NCBI GenBank assembly: GCA_934644965.1
Contig: CAKUDG010000002.1
Coordinates: 124,001 to 188,000 of the forward strand
Reading direction: 5' to 3'
DNA: 64,000 bases
From: an uncultured Victivallales bacterium
GTDB lineage: Bacteria; Verrucomicrobiota; Lentisphaeria; Victivallales; UBA1829
This document shows positions 42,730 through 51,941 of the stretch, piece by piece (within the stretch, counting starts at the first letter, position 1; each line of letters opens with the position of its first letter). A program made the translations under genes and the position numbers. A model generated the notes under the pieces. That model worked only from the letters and a program-made list of their open reading frames with translations, did not search any database and had not been told where the DNA came from.

Positions 42730-43746
42730 CTACTTCTGCAATGCGGCGGAATAACGGGCGATTCCCAGCACTACGGAGGCGACAATGGTATCCTGCCGTT
42801 CCTTCCATGTCAGAGCCCGTCCTTCCCTGTAGTTGGAAAGGAATCCCGTCTCAATCAGGACTGCCGGGCAGACAGCATTTCTGACGACGTAAAGTCTTCC
42901 GTGTTTGACGCCTCTGTCCTTTGCCTTGGTGGAAGAAATCAGAGCTCTCTGAATTTCATATGCAAGGCGGAAGTTGTTCGTGTCCGTTTTATTGGCAGGG
43001 GAAACTGTTTTAGAAGGAGCCGAATCGCTTGTGGAGGGTGCGCCTGCGGGAGTGGCCAGATAGGTTTCAATGCCGCTGACCTGTTTGTTTGTCGTGGCAT
43101 TGCAGTGAATGGAAATAAAGAGGTCCGGCCGGATTTTTTCACAGAGTTCCGCGCGGTCCTGAAGGCTCGGGAAAATATCACTGCGGCGGGTCATGACAAC
43201 GGTGTACCCTCTGGCTTTCAATGCAGTTTCCAGTTTTTTCGCGATGGAGAGATTGATGGTTTTTTCGTCTTGAACCGGCCCCGGCGCTCCCTTGTCTTTG
43301 CCTCCGTGCCCGGGATCCAGCATGATGACTTTCACCCGATGCGTTATCAGGGATTGTTTACGGAAGACGGGCTCAAGGATTTTGTGGAAGTCCATTTCGG
43401 AAAGATACGCCCGGCCTCCCTTCAGAAGAATCGGGTAGAGGAAATAGACCGTGACTCCATCAATGCTTCCAGCACGCTTATTGTAGAAAAATTCGATTTT
43501 GCTCTGTTTGTTGTAAAGTAGCGCGCCGGTTTTTGTCAGACGGAAGTTCATACGGTAGATTCTTGCGATGTCGTCAAGCATGACATAACGGCGCTGATCG
43601 TTCGTTGTGTAGCGCATGGTCTGCCGGCGGGCGTTCTGAGTCTGGGCAGTAAGAGGGGAGAAGGGAGAAAAAGCCTGAAAGGCCGGAAGGAGAAACATCA
43701 GCGCCGCTGCGGGCGGAAGAAGAAAACGTCTGCAGGATTTGTTCAT
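42730..43746 (-). CDS. N-acetylmuramoyl-L-alanine amidase (Amidase_3)
   Basis: A 338-aa exported zinc amidase that cleaves the bond between muramic acid and the stem peptide. A signal peptide (residues ~8-35) is followed by a ~110-residue N-domain resembling a copper-amine-oxidase-like/AMIN-type region (YVMLDDIARIYRMNFRL; GGRAYLSEMDF). The catalytic domain (~139-335) has the zinc ligands in MLDPGHGGKDKG (His), VQDEKTINLSIAKKL (Glu) and FISIHCNAT (His), plus VLIETGFLSNYREG with the catalytic Glu. It is the last gene of the six-gene operon, coupled to thiD by ATGA (43746-43743). Confidence 0.92.
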   Translation of the reverse strand: MNKSCRRFLLPPAAALMFLLPAFQAFSPFSPLTAQTQNARRQTMRYTTNDQRRYVMLDDIARIYRMNFRLTKTGALLYNKQSKIEFFYNKRAGSIDGVTVYFLYPILLKGGRAYLSEMDFHKILEPVFRKQSLITHRVKVIMLDPGHGGKDKGAPGPVQDEKTINLSIAKKLETALKARGYTVVMTRRSDIFPSLQDRAELCEKIRPDLFISIHCNATTNKQVSGIETYLATPAGAPSTSDSAPSKTVSPANKTDTNNFRLAYEIQRALISSTKAKDRGVKHGRLYVVRNAVCPAVLIETGFLSNYREGRALTWKERQDTIVASVVLGIARYSAALQK

Positions 43747-44723
43747 AATCGTTCCAATCTGATCTGTTCGGGATGAGATTCCCCGGGGGGAAACATCGCA
43801 TATATTTCATAGCCTTTTCCCCCGATCGGACGGGCATGAAAAAGCGATCTGAATACAAAATCCTTTGCACGGCAGAGAGCCCTTTCCCAGGACTCGCCCG
43901 CTGCAAGACAGGCCGTGAACGCCGCACTGAAGGTGCATCCGGTCCCGTGGTCCGCATGGGGCGCGGAAGCGACCCGCGGAGAGGAAAGAAGATAAAAGTC
44001 CCCGCCGTAGCAGACAATGTCGTCGGCCGTTCCCGTGTCTTCTTCTGCGACGTGCCCCCCCTTCAGGATCACATGACATCCCCATGTTTCATAGATTCTC
44101 CGTGCCGCATCCCTGCGTTTTCGAGGCGTATCGAGTCTGGTTCCTGTCAGGACTTCCGCTTCCGGAAGATTCGGCGTCGTCCAGGTACAGAGTGGCAGGA
44201 TTTTGGATTTCAACGCCTCCACCGCACTGTCCCGGAGCAACTTTGCCCCGCTGGTCGAGACCATCACCGGATCCGAGACAATCTCATGCCGACATCCTGA
44301 CAACGCATCCGCAACACTCCGGATGATTTCCTCCGAAAAAAGCATCCCCGTTTTCGCCGCGGAAATATTCAGCACTTTTTCAACTGTCCTGATCTGAGCC
44401 GCAACCGCTTTTGGAGAAAGTGCCTCTACTCCACAAACTTCGAGGGGATTCTGAAATGTCGCAGCGGTAATGGCGGAGGCACCGAAGACTCCGAGTGCGG
44501 CGAATGTCCGCAAATCCGCCTGAATGCCCGCTCCTCCTCCGGAATCGCTTCCGGCAACGGTCAAAGCCACGGGAAGGAAAGGAGGAGGAACAGCCGCGTT
44601 TGCATATGTCTTCTTCTCCTTCTGATCAGTCATTTCCTGATTCCAGTCCTGATTGTTTTCCGGGATGGAGTTCTTTTTCATTTTATGGAACACTCCTGAA
44701 TCTTCATCATCCGTTTTTTTCAT
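43743..44723 (-). CDS. thiD: hydroxymethylpyrimidine/phosphomethylpyrimidine kinase
   Basis: A 326-aa ribokinase-fold kinase that phosphorylates HMP and HMP-P in thiamine synthesis and salvage. Marks are ALTVAGSDSGGGAGIQADLR, AKTGMLFS, VSDPVMVSTSGAKLL, TPNLPEAEVL and ADHGTGCTFSAAFTACLA. A ~50-residue polar N-terminal extension precedes the core; an internal ATG at 44681 with AGGAG 11 bp upstream could be the real start. The ATG at 44723 overlaps the previous stop, like the other junctions of this operon. Its place between a DUF4340 protein and a cell-wall amidase is unusual. The upstream operon shows no thiamine riboswitch that I can recognise. Confidence 0.9.
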   Translation of the reverse strand: MKKTDDEDSGVFHKMKKNSIPENNQDWNQEMTDQKEKKTYANAAVPPPFLPVALTVAGSDSGGGAGIQADLRTFAALGVFGASAITAATFQNPLEVCGVEALSPKAVAAQIRTVEKVLNISAAKTGMLFSEEIIRSVADALSGCRHEIVSDPVMVSTSGAKLLRDSAVEALKSKILPLCTWTTPNLPEAEVLTGTRLDTPRKRRDAARRIYETWGCHVILKGGHVAEEDTGTADDIVCYGGDFYLLSSPRVASAPHADHGTGCTFSAAFTACLAAGESWERALCRAKDFVFRSLFHARPIGGKGYEIYAMFPPGESHPEQIRLERL

Positions 44724-45895
44724 TTTGTCCGGACCGCATTGGAAGCTGGCAGACGCTGGACAAGGCCGGGAAGATCTTTCGGGACAAGGAAAAATTTCCC
44801 AGACAACGCCTCCATTTCATATTTTGAGCGCGATTCCAGGAGAGTCGAACGTAATGCATACTGCTCATCCGTTTCATTCGGGAGTCTCTGAACAGCTTCC
44901 CTGCTGAACTGGATCTGCATCCGGGCAATGGCGCCAGCGGCCTCAGCGGCAGTGCCGGAGGCGGAGGATGAGGAAGATTCATCATATTCCTGAAAACGAA
45001 GACTGTAACGGAATCCGTTGGCAAGAACGGCCTCCAGGGAGACCGTGGGGTGAAAATTCTCAGGTTCGTTCATCAGAAGATCTATGCTGAAGGGTTTGGA
45101 AAGAAGGTCGAGAGCGGCACTCAGTTCGCCGAGATCGAGTCTGGCATCCTCCGGACGGAGGAAACGGAACTGTTCCGACAGACTCTCGCGATGCAGGATC
45201 CATTCCGGATCGGCAGCTCCGCCGGGAGAAACTCCGCCGACAGAAAGCGTCAGAAGCTGCTGAATTTCATTCAGCCTCAGCGGTTCAATCCAGACGGCCG
45301 GATTCGGATAGCAATCCTCAAACAGACGCGAAATCAAAAAAACCTGGTCCTTTTTCCCTTCCCTGTGAAGAAGAATGTATCTTCCGTCTGCACTGCTCGT
45401 CTCATAGCCGGGCAGTCCGCTGGGGCGCTGGGTGTAGTGCCCCTTGCCGAGGATCAGGCTGAAAATCTCTTTCCCCCGCGGATCCCGAAGTGAAATCTTC
45501 AGGCCGGGAATGGAGGAGGATTTTTCCGTTTTTTCCAGAAGATGCAGGGATTCAATCGTTTCTGCGTCACAATGTTCCAGTTCCTTCAGAGGCCGGACCG
45601 TTGAAAGAGTGTTCAGAAACTCCACCACCCTGGCTGTCTGCGCACGGGCCGAGCCGCGTTCCCTGACGACCCAGGCCCCGTTCTCAAATGCCAGAGTCGA
45701 CACCATGTCCCGCCATGAGACCGTGAACGAATGCACATTTTCAGGTCGGAATCTCGGGAAGTCCGCTGTTTTCTCCGCACTCTGTGCCGTCGCCCATTTC
45801 CTTTTCCCTGAATAAAGGGAAAAAACCGCAAGCAGGGTCAGGATCAGGAAAAGAAACCAATACAATATGTTTGCCGTCCGCTTCATGCGTCTCAT
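44720..45895 (-). CDS. DUF4340-domain protein of the Gld-like ABC cluster
   Basis: A 391-aa envelope protein with one N-terminal membrane helix (~residues 5-25) and a large exported part containing DUF4340-type repeats (FRPENVHSFTVSW; WVVRERGSARAQTARVVEFLNTL; EIFSLILGKGHYTQRPSG). DUF4340 genes usually accompany GldA/GldF/GldG-like ABC genes, as here. The start at 45895 is chosen for the GGAGG 8 bp upstream and the ATGA overlap with the GldFG gene. Function is unknown; an accessory of the transporter is likely. Confidence 0.85.
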   Translation of the reverse strand: MRRMKRTANILYWFLFLILTLLAVFSLYSGKRKWATAQSAEKTADFPRFRPENVHSFTVSWRDMVSTLAFENGAWVVRERGSARAQTARVVEFLNTLSTVRPLKELEHCDAETIESLHLLEKTEKSSSIPGLKISLRDPRGKEIFSLILGKGHYTQRPSGLPGYETSSADGRYILLHREGKKDQVFLISRLFEDCYPNPAVWIEPLRLNEIQQLLTLSVGGVSPGGAADPEWILHRESLSEQFRFLRPEDARLDLGELSAALDLLSKPFSIDLLMNEPENFHPTVSLEAVLANGFRYSLRFQEYDESSSSSASGTAAEAAGAIARMQIQFSREAVQRLPNETDEQYALRSTLLESRSKYEMEALSGKFFLVPKDLPGLVQRLPASNAVRTK

Positions 45896-48600
45896 TTTCT
45901 CTTCCTCCATTTGGACAGCCGGACCGCTGACCACAGAATTCCGGCCACAGCAACCAGCAGAGGCACGAGAATCAGGTTGACCCCCCTCACCAGATTGTCC
46001 AGACGGTCCAGATCCGCCTTCAGCTGAAGATTGAGTTCCTTAAGCTCGCGTTTGAATTCGGCTACTCTGGAACTGTATTCGCGGATTTCACGTTTCTGTT
46101 CTTCGGACAGTCTGGCTTCTCCCCCGCTTGCCGTCAGGTAATCCTGAATCCGGCGGACACGGTTCTGGGCTTCAGCCAGATTCCGCTGGAGGGAAAGAAT
46201 GCGGTCTTTGTAGGCCAGTTCCGCCCGGGCTTTGATTTCGTTGATCCGCGTGAGCGGACGGCTCATCGGAACACGACCGCGGATAGCAGACAGACTTGAA
46301 GAGCCGCAGAGATGGTCCATGACATTCTGGAAAAGGGTCAGATTGTCGTCCTGACGGATCAGACTGGTCTGCCCGAGCGCGTCCTGAACGGTTCTCACAC
46401 AGGCATCGTTGAAAATCATATCGCTGTCCCCGAAAAGAATGACTTCCGAAGGTCTGGCGGAACTGCGGAGATGTTTGTTTTCCGCATCCGGCACGACCGC
46501 ATCCGGCGGACCGGAGGGAAAGGCACCGGGAAAGATCCCGCTGATCCGAAGCGCAAGCGGATATCGGATACCGGATGGCGTAAAATGACGGATCACCAGT
46601 TCTGGACGGTCAATCAGAGCACTTACAATCTGGGAATTCTCCGAAGTCTGGAGAAGCGTTTCATAATGCAGTCCCTCCACTTCCCGGACAACAGGAAGAA
46701 CGGCTGAAAAGTACAGTGAAACCGAATTCAGAGAGGCCGTCAGCGGACTTTCTTTGGAAATGGCGTCCGCAGTCAGCTTGAGAGCCAGAGGATTGGTGAT
46801 GTTCCTGTCCGGCCTGCTCACGCGCAGGGCAAAGTTCATATCCGCCGCCATGAGCGTCTTGTTGTAAGCCAGACCCCAGGCGGAAAGAAGCGGTTCCAGA
46901 TCCGATTCCGTGCGCTCCATGTAGCTGAAGTCCTGGCGTGTCTTCAGAATCGAATAAAGAGAGCGCGGATCCAGATACACTGCAAGACGTCCTCCGCGAA
47001 GGAGATACTGGTCGATCGCATACAATGTCTTCCGTGGCAGTGCGCACGGCTGGATGATCAGAAGTGCCGACACGTTCCCGGGAATTTCGGAAACATCCGG
47101 AGAAAGCGGAAGAACATTCATATCCCGAGCCAGCTCATTGATGGCATACCAGGGGCGTTCGGGCTGGTTCTTCTTCTGCTGCCCGTCCGGGTCGGCGGAG
47201 CCCGCTGCACGCACCGTGCCCGCCTGCTGCGGATGAAGATCCCCCATGACCGGAAGAGAACTGAGAACCCCGACCACCGGTTTCTCCTTCCTTGTCACAT
47301 TCAACGCCGCACGCGCAATTTCGTATTCCAGTGTTTTTTCCTGTTGGGGAGAGAGAAACGGAATCGGCACCGTCCTGTCTGCACAGGAAACCGACAGTCC
47401 CAGAAAAACGCGTTCCCCCGTATTCAGCGGCAGCGGTTTGACCCCCTCCAGCAACGCAGCTTCCTCATCCGGCGAATCCGGTTCCGGATCCAGAAGCTGA
47501 AGAGAGAGTTTCCCGTCCGAGGCATTGCGGAACTCGTTCAGAAGCCATTCGACGCGTTCCGCATATTTCTTCAGCGCAGGCGGCATCTTCGTGCCCTTTT
47601 TCGTCGCATAAAAACGGATGGTTGCAGGAGTGTTCAGCGATGCCGCAAGCGCTCGCGCTTCCGGTGACAGCGAATACGCACGGTCCGAACTCAAGTCAAA
47701 GCGGAGCCTGAAGGTCGATGCCGTTATGTTCACACAGAAAAACGCGTAAAATGCTAGTAGCGACGAAATCAGCACTTTCCTCAGCATCCGCCCCGTGGAT
47801 GCCTCCCTCAGTGTTCCCGGCGCAAAAAGATTTCCGATCCCCGCGGAGGCGAATTTCAGTGATGTCCCCGTCAGATACAGAAACAACAGCGTGGAAGCCG
47901 CGCAGTAAATCACTTCCCCGGAATCCAGAATTCCCCTCTGAAACGCCTGATAATGCGGCAGAATCGCACAGAAGGAAATCATATCCATCACGCTTTGAGG
48001 AAGATACGGTAAAAGAAAGTCGTTCAGTTCCGGCCAGCCGATAAACATTAAAATCCCGCACAACAGCAGCGAAAGGAGAAAACTCGCCGTCTGACTTCTC
48101 GAAAGAGACGAACAGAAGCACGACACGGAAAGAAACACCGATCCCGTCAGAAGTGTTCCCGCATATCCGCAGAGAATCGCCCCCAGATCCGGTTCTCCCA
48201 GATACAGTGCCGTCAGCGGAGTTGACGCCGTCAGAAGCACGGCAGTGGTCAACAGAAGCATCCCAGCCAGATATTTTCCCGCGACCAGTTCCCAGAGCCG
48301 TGCAGGAAAGGAAAGAGTCAGTTCAAACACTCCGGAGCGTCTCTCATCCGCCCAGAGCGGCATCCCCAGGGCAGGGACGATAAAAAGGAAAAGCCATGGC
48401 ATCCAGTCGAAAAAAGCACTCAGATCCGCCTGTCCGGAGGCAAATACGCCGCTCGCAATGAAACTGCAGAATGCCGAAAGAACCAGGAAGATCACCAGAA
48501 ACACCCACGCCGTCGGCGAGGCCGCAGAGGATGAAAATTCCCGGAGACAGACTCCCGAAATTCTTCGCAGGGTTTCTTTGATCTCATTCATCGCGTTCAT
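45892..48600 (-). CDS. GldF-GldG fusion: ABC-2 permease plus periplasmic auxiliary domain
   Basis: A 902-aa protein combining two usually separate subunits. Residues ~1-270 are a GldF/NosY-type six-helix permease (WLFLFIVPALGMPLWADERR is the ABC-2 hallmark). One more helix at ~272-295 leads into a GldG-like auxiliary domain (~300-840: FDLSSDRAYSLSPEARALA; KKYAERVEWLLNEF; SALLIIQPCALPRKT; VILFGDSDMIFND). A coiled coil (~780-860) and a C-terminal helix (~870-895) close it. In Bacteroidota GldFG serve gliding; outside that phylum the role is unknown. It is coupled to the ATPase upstream and to DUF4340 downstream by 4-bp overlaps. Confidence 0.9.
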   Translation of the reverse strand: MNAMNEIKETLRRISGVCLREFSSSAASPTAWVFLVIFLVLSAFCSFIASGVFASGQADLSAFFDWMPWLFLFIVPALGMPLWADERRSGVFELTLSFPARLWELVAGKYLAGMLLLTTAVLLTASTPLTALYLGEPDLGAILCGYAGTLLTGSVFLSVSCFCSSLSRSQTASFLLSLLLCGILMFIGWPELNDFLLPYLPQSVMDMISFCAILPHYQAFQRGILDSGEVIYCAASTLLFLYLTGTSLKFASAGIGNLFAPGTLREASTGRMLRKVLISSLLAFYAFFCVNITASTFRLRFDLSSDRAYSLSPEARALAASLNTPATIRFYATKKGTKMPPALKKYAERVEWLLNEFRNASDGKLSLQLLDPEPDSPDEEAALLEGVKPLPLNTGERVFLGLSVSCADRTVPIPFLSPQQEKTLEYEIARAALNVTRKEKPVVGVLSSLPVMGDLHPQQAGTVRAAGSADPDGQQKKNQPERPWYAINELARDMNVLPLSPDVSEIPGNVSALLIIQPCALPRKTLYAIDQYLLRGGRLAVYLDPRSLYSILKTRQDFSYMERTESDLEPLLSAWGLAYNKTLMAADMNFALRVSRPDRNITNPLALKLTADAISKESPLTASLNSVSLYFSAVLPVVREVEGLHYETLLQTSENSQIVSALIDRPELVIRHFTPSGIRYPLALRISGIFPGAFPSGPPDAVVPDAENKHLRSSARPSEVILFGDSDMIFNDACVRTVQDALGQTSLIRQDDNLTLFQNVMDHLCGSSSLSAIRGRVPMSRPLTRINEIKARAELAYKDRILSLQRNLAEAQNRVRRIQDYLTASGGEARLSEEQKREIREYSSRVAEFKRELKELNLQLKADLDRLDNLVRGVNLILVPLLVAVAGILWSAVRLSKWRKRK

Positions 48601-49742
48601 CGTGTCTGCTCCTCTTTCTCCGGCTCCGGAGAGATGGCGAACGAGGATGTGCCGACTGACGGGAAAGCTCCAGAGACCGTACCGTCACAGCCCGTTTTCT
48701 CCGCATTTACGGTTTCCGGCTTCTTCCTTGGATCGCCAGATTCGTCTGAGAGTTCCTCCGGGATCTCCTCACGACGGGAGGACAGCTCCGCAAAGACTCG
48801 ATCCAGTTCTCCCCGTCCCACCCGGCAGGAAAGAATCTCTTTTCCTTCAGCGAAGGCAAGGGCGCAGGCCCGGGCAAGGATTTCCTCTCCGCTTTTCCCG
48901 GGGAAACGTGCCAGGCGGATTCCCGTCCCGCAACCTGAAGAGGGCGTAAAAAACTGCACTCTCCCCTCTAATTTCAGTGATCCCGAAGAGGGAAAAACAG
49001 AGCTGAAAATGGCGGAAAGGACGTTTTCATCTCCGGAACCGGGAGCAAGGACCAGTTCCGCCGCTCCGTCTGTGGGGGAAAGCGCCCGGAATTCTTCCGT
49101 GGTCCCGTCAAAAACCTTGTGCCCGGAGGCAAGAACGGCCACGCGGTTGCAGACTGCGTCCACTTCTTCAAGAATGTGGGTCGAAACGATGATCGCGCTC
49201 TTCCTGCGCATTTCCGATATCAGAGAGCGGATTTCCCGTTTCTGATTCGGATCCAGTCCATCCGTGGGTTCGTCTAAAATCAGGACTTCCGGTTCATGGA
49301 GAATCGCCTGCGCCAGACAGACACGTCTGCGGAAACCTTTGGAAAGAGATTCCAGTTCTTCTTCCAGAACACTGGAAAGCGAACAGCGCTCCACTGCCAT
49401 GCCGATTTTTCTATGATGATCCCGACTGCTGATCCCGCGCATTGCCGCACAGTAGCGGAGAAAGGATTTCACGGTCATGGAGGAGGGCAGAGGAGCATTT
49501 TCCGGAAGATAGCCGATCCGCGATTTCGCAAGAACAGGATCTTCCGCCAGATCCGCCCCACAGACCAGCACCCGGCCTTCAAAATACGGCATGACTCCGC
49601 AGAGCATCCGCATCGTCGTTGTTTTTCCCGCCCCGTTCGGACCGATGAACCCGAGCACCTGACCGCTTTCGACGGAAAGGGAAAGATCACTTACTGCAAT
49701 CTTCTTCCCGTAACGTTTGGATATATGCTCCGCTGAAATCAT
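48597..49742 (-). CDS. GldA-like ABC transporter ATPase
   Basis: A 381-aa ATPase: Walker A FIGPNGAGKTTTMRML, Q-loop region IGYLPENAPL, a signature reading LSKGFRRRVCLAQAI (divergent from LSGGQ), Walker B VLILDEPTDGLDP, and H-loop IIVSTHILEEV. The ~75 residues after residue ~305 are acidic and low in complexity, absent from typical GldA. It energises the GldFG fusion encoded next. The gene lies 63 bp after the ABC-2 permease gene. Confidence 0.92.
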   Translation of the reverse strand: MISAEHISKRYGKKIAVSDLSLSVESGQVLGFIGPNGAGKTTTMRMLCGVMPYFEGRVLVCGADLAEDPVLAKSRIGYLPENAPLPSSMTVKSFLRYCAAMRGISSRDHHRKIGMAVERCSLSSVLEEELESLSKGFRRRVCLAQAILHEPEVLILDEPTDGLDPNQKREIRSLISEMRRKSAIIVSTHILEEVDAVCNRVAVLASGHKVFDGTTEEFRALSPTDGAAELVLAPGSGDENVLSAIFSSVFPSSGSLKLEGRVQFFTPSSGCGTGIRLARFPGKSGEEILARACALAFAEGKEILSCRVGRGELDRVFAELSSRREEIPEELSDESGDPRKKPETVNAEKTGCDGTVSGAFPSVGTSSFAISPEPEKEEQTR

Positions 49743-49805
49743 GTGTCGGTGGTCATTCTAGATAAATTGTTGGAAATGAATAAAAAAAGATGGTTAAAAA
49801 ATCTC

Positions 49806-50783
49806 CTAGCGGGAATCTTTCGCCAGCTCCCTGTCCTGAAACAGATACAGTGCCCATATCCCCCATATGGCAATGTAAATGAAAACATAAAGCAAACTCC
49901 ACAGTAGATAGGAAAGCGGAATCTTCTGCAGATTCGCCAGTGCATCCGCCATCCAGAAATACTGCCAGTTCGGAAGAAGCGCACGCAGAAACGAAGAGGT
50001 AAAACCTTCTCCAAACCACTGAGAAGCAAGATACTGGGATACCAGGCCCGTCAGGAAAAGAGCCAGGCAGATCAGCAGATTGGAGACAAATTCCAGACGG
50101 GTCGCCAGCGCAACCGCAATTGCACCCATAGTCCACACCGCCGGAAACAGCAGAAGCAGCGCCGGCGCAAGCTGGGAAATCGACATGAATTCTTCAGGGT
50201 CATATCCATGTTCTCCCAGAGCCGAAACCCGCATCAGATACAGAACCGCCGTCAGCACAGGCAGCCCGGCCAGCATCCCCCCGATCGCATTCGCGGAAAA
50301 GGAGGCCTGAGAAAAAAAGTTCCGCGCTCCCCCGTAAAGAGCCGCTGCAAATATCACTCCGAAGTACCAGGCCATCGCCGTATTGTCCAGCTGAAACTGG
50401 TCTTTCGCAATCAGAACCGAGGTCACGGTCGCACAGGAGCAGAGGAAGACGAATATGGAAACTGCCGTAAGGATCCCGAGAATCTTTGAGAGAATAAAGG
50501 AAAAACGCGTCACAGGCTTGGACAGCAGAAGCAGAACTGTGCCGTTTTTCATCTCACGGCTGATGGTGTGACCGGCACAGAGAACGGAGATGAAAAGACC
50601 GAAGAGAAGAGTCGTCGCCATGGAACTGTCCACCACCAGACGGATCTGCTTTCGGAAAACGAACATGGCAAGCGTGGGAAAAAGTCCGATCATAACTAGC
50701 GCCGTGGCTAGCATCAGAAAGTAGATTGGTTCTCTCAAACTTTCCTTCAGCGTATTGCGCGCAAGCTGGTAAATACTGAACAC
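49806..50783 (-). CDS. ABC-2 type permease (NosY-like)
   Basis: A 325-aa six-to-eight-helix permease: N-terminal LARNTLKESLREPIYFLML, then FISVLCAGHTISREMKNGTV, which is the classic NosY/ABC-2 segment, followed by hydrophobic helices to residue ~315. It is the first gene of the six-gene minus-strand operon. No second ATPase is present, so it likely shares the downstream GldA-like ATPase or pairs with a distant one. Confidence 0.88.
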   Translation of the reverse strand: MFSIYQLARNTLKESLREPIYFLMLATALVMIGLFPTLAMFVFRKQIRLVVDSSMATTLLFGLFISVLCAGHTISREMKNGTVLLLLSKPVTRFSFILSKILGILTAVSIFVFLCSCATVTSVLIAKDQFQLDNTAMAWYFGVIFAAALYGGARNFFSQASFSANAIGGMLAGLPVLTAVLYLMRVSALGEHGYDPEEFMSISQLAPALLLLFPAVWTMGAIAVALATRLEFVSNLLICLALFLTGLVSQYLASQWFGEGFTSSFLRALLPNWQYFWMADALANLQKIPLSYLLWSLLYVFIYIAIWGIWALYLFQDRELAKDSR

Positions 50784-51199
50784 CGTAAATCCTTTCTTTG
50801 ATTGGAATTGAAGGGTCTGCCGGAGAATAAAACAGTGGGAATGCTGGTGCTGGGGGGAAGGGACTGTCTTTCTTTTAGTTCAGGAAGGAGATCAATGAAA
50901 AAAAGAATAATCCTCCTTGCTCATTTTCCCAGTATGATCTTGTTCCGATTCTCTGCTGTTTTTCCCCCCCTCTTCCCGGACTCTCCTGTCCTCTGGATTG
51001 AGTTTTTTTAATTTTTTTCTGATTTCTTTTCCCTTATGTATTCAGTTCCGTCTGATTGAGTTTCGTCATATCCGGCAGGAGCCGGAGTTCCGCTCCGGGG
51101 GATGCTGTCTTTATTTTTTTTACACTCCGCGTTTCATTTTTTTTCGTTTGGCCTGCAATTTTGTTCTGCCCGGGAGAAAGGACTCTGCGGGAGGGAAAA
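50784..51199. other. non-coding region upstream of the ABC operon
   Basis: Apart from a possible 38-codon ORF (50895-51011) it is T-rich. A compact hairpin, CCGGAG (51082-51087) / CTCCGG (51093-51098), is followed 11 bases later by a T run on the plus strand (51110-51120). Confidence 0.4.
50895..51011 (+). CDS. possible 38-aa small hydrophobic protein
   Basis: The ATG at 50895 has an excellent ribosome site (AAGGAGAT, 4-5 bp away). It encodes a basic start (MKKR) and a hydrophobic stretch (IILLAHFPSMILFRFSAVF), then stops at 51011. It reads away from the ABC operon. No homology is claimed; the strong ribosome site is the only support. Confidence 0.3.
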   Translation: MKKRIILLAHFPSMILFRFSAVFPPLFPDSPVLWIEFF

Positions 51200-51811
51200 T
51201 CAGTTGCCGGAAAGGGTGCTGCTTTTAGCTGTTTCCTCTGCAATTTTCCGATCAAGCGTTTCCTGATCCGCCTTCTGAGCAAGGTGATCGGCATAGAGTT
51301 TGCTCATTTTCGGATAATTCAGGATGTTTCCGAGCATCAGTGCATTGATTTTCCAGTTTTTATCCGTGATCAGGGCGGTGTTGATCTTTTCTGGGACGGC
51401 TTTGTGATATCCTTCCGGGACAAAGGAATCATTGCCGAGGATGATTACGGTGGTCGGTCTCATGAAGGCGATGAAACGGGAGAGATCCGCGCGCTTGATC
51501 TCAATGGCATTTCCTCGTTTCGGCGGAATGAACATGATGGGGTTTTTCGAGCCTTTCGCAGGAAGAAGAATGTAGGAAGCATTGCATTCCGTGCGGGCGA
51601 TTTCCGCAAGTTTCCTGGGACTTTCGTAATTGGCTGTCACAATGAGAAACGGTACGGGATGATGCGCCTTGTAATGCTGACGGTCCTGTGCGGGAAGATT
51701 TTCTCTGCCCGGACGGACATCTGCCTCTTCCGCCGCCGTCCCGCTGAATGTCAGCATAAAACCGAGGGTGAGAAATACTGCCGCCGTCAGAGAAAAACGA
51801 GTGGTTTTCAT
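51200..51811 (-). CDS. secreted protein of unknown function
   Basis: A 203-aa protein with a clear Sec signal (MKTTRFSLTAAVFLTLG, cut near GTAAEE). The mature part has alternating strands and helices (VPFLIVTANYESPRKLAEIA; TTVIILGNDSFVP; INALMLGNILNYPKMSKLYA) that suggest a small alpha/beta domain. No catalytic motif or cysteine pattern is seen (one Cys). I do not recognise it. It is divergent from the formyltransferase-ydbH operon and monocistronic. Confidence 0.7.
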   Translation of the reverse strand: MKTTRFSLTAAVFLTLGFMLTFSGTAAEEADVRPGRENLPAQDRQHYKAHHPVPFLIVTANYESPRKLAEIARTECNASYILLPAKGSKNPIMFIPPKRGNAIEIKRADLSRFIAFMRPTTVIILGNDSFVPEGYHKAVPEKINTALITDKNWKINALMLGNILNYPKMSKLYADHLAQKADQETLDRKIAEETAKSSTLSGN

Positions 51812-51898
51812 AAAATGAACTCCGTTATAAGTAAATTTTCATTGAAAAAAAGACTTCTTTTTTCTGTGTTTGGACTTGCCGAATCGCAAACATTACAT

Positions 51899-51927
51899 AT
51901 TTTATACATACTGACAGGATAATTCAA
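51899..51927 (-). promoter_or_regulatory. putative promoter of the secreted unknown protein
   Basis: On the minus strand TTGAAT (51927-51922), 17 bp, TAAAAT (51904-51899), ~88 bp before the ATG. Confidence 0.4.
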
Positions 51928-51941
51928 ACGAAAGAACACGG

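Noticed and set aside
43743..44723. TPP riboswitch for thiD
   Set aside because: thiD begins inside the preceding gene (4-bp overlap), and no TPP-riboswitch-like conserved elements were seen upstream of the operon.
51082..51120. Plus-strand terminator hairpin CCGGAG/CTCCGG with T run
   Set aside because: The stem is only 6 bp, the T run begins 11 bases later and no confirmed plus-strand gene ends upstream; left as a note in the region entry.
51056..51922. 288-codon plus-strand ORF
   Set aside because: It is antisense to the secreted 203-aa protein, which has a good signal peptide and promoter.
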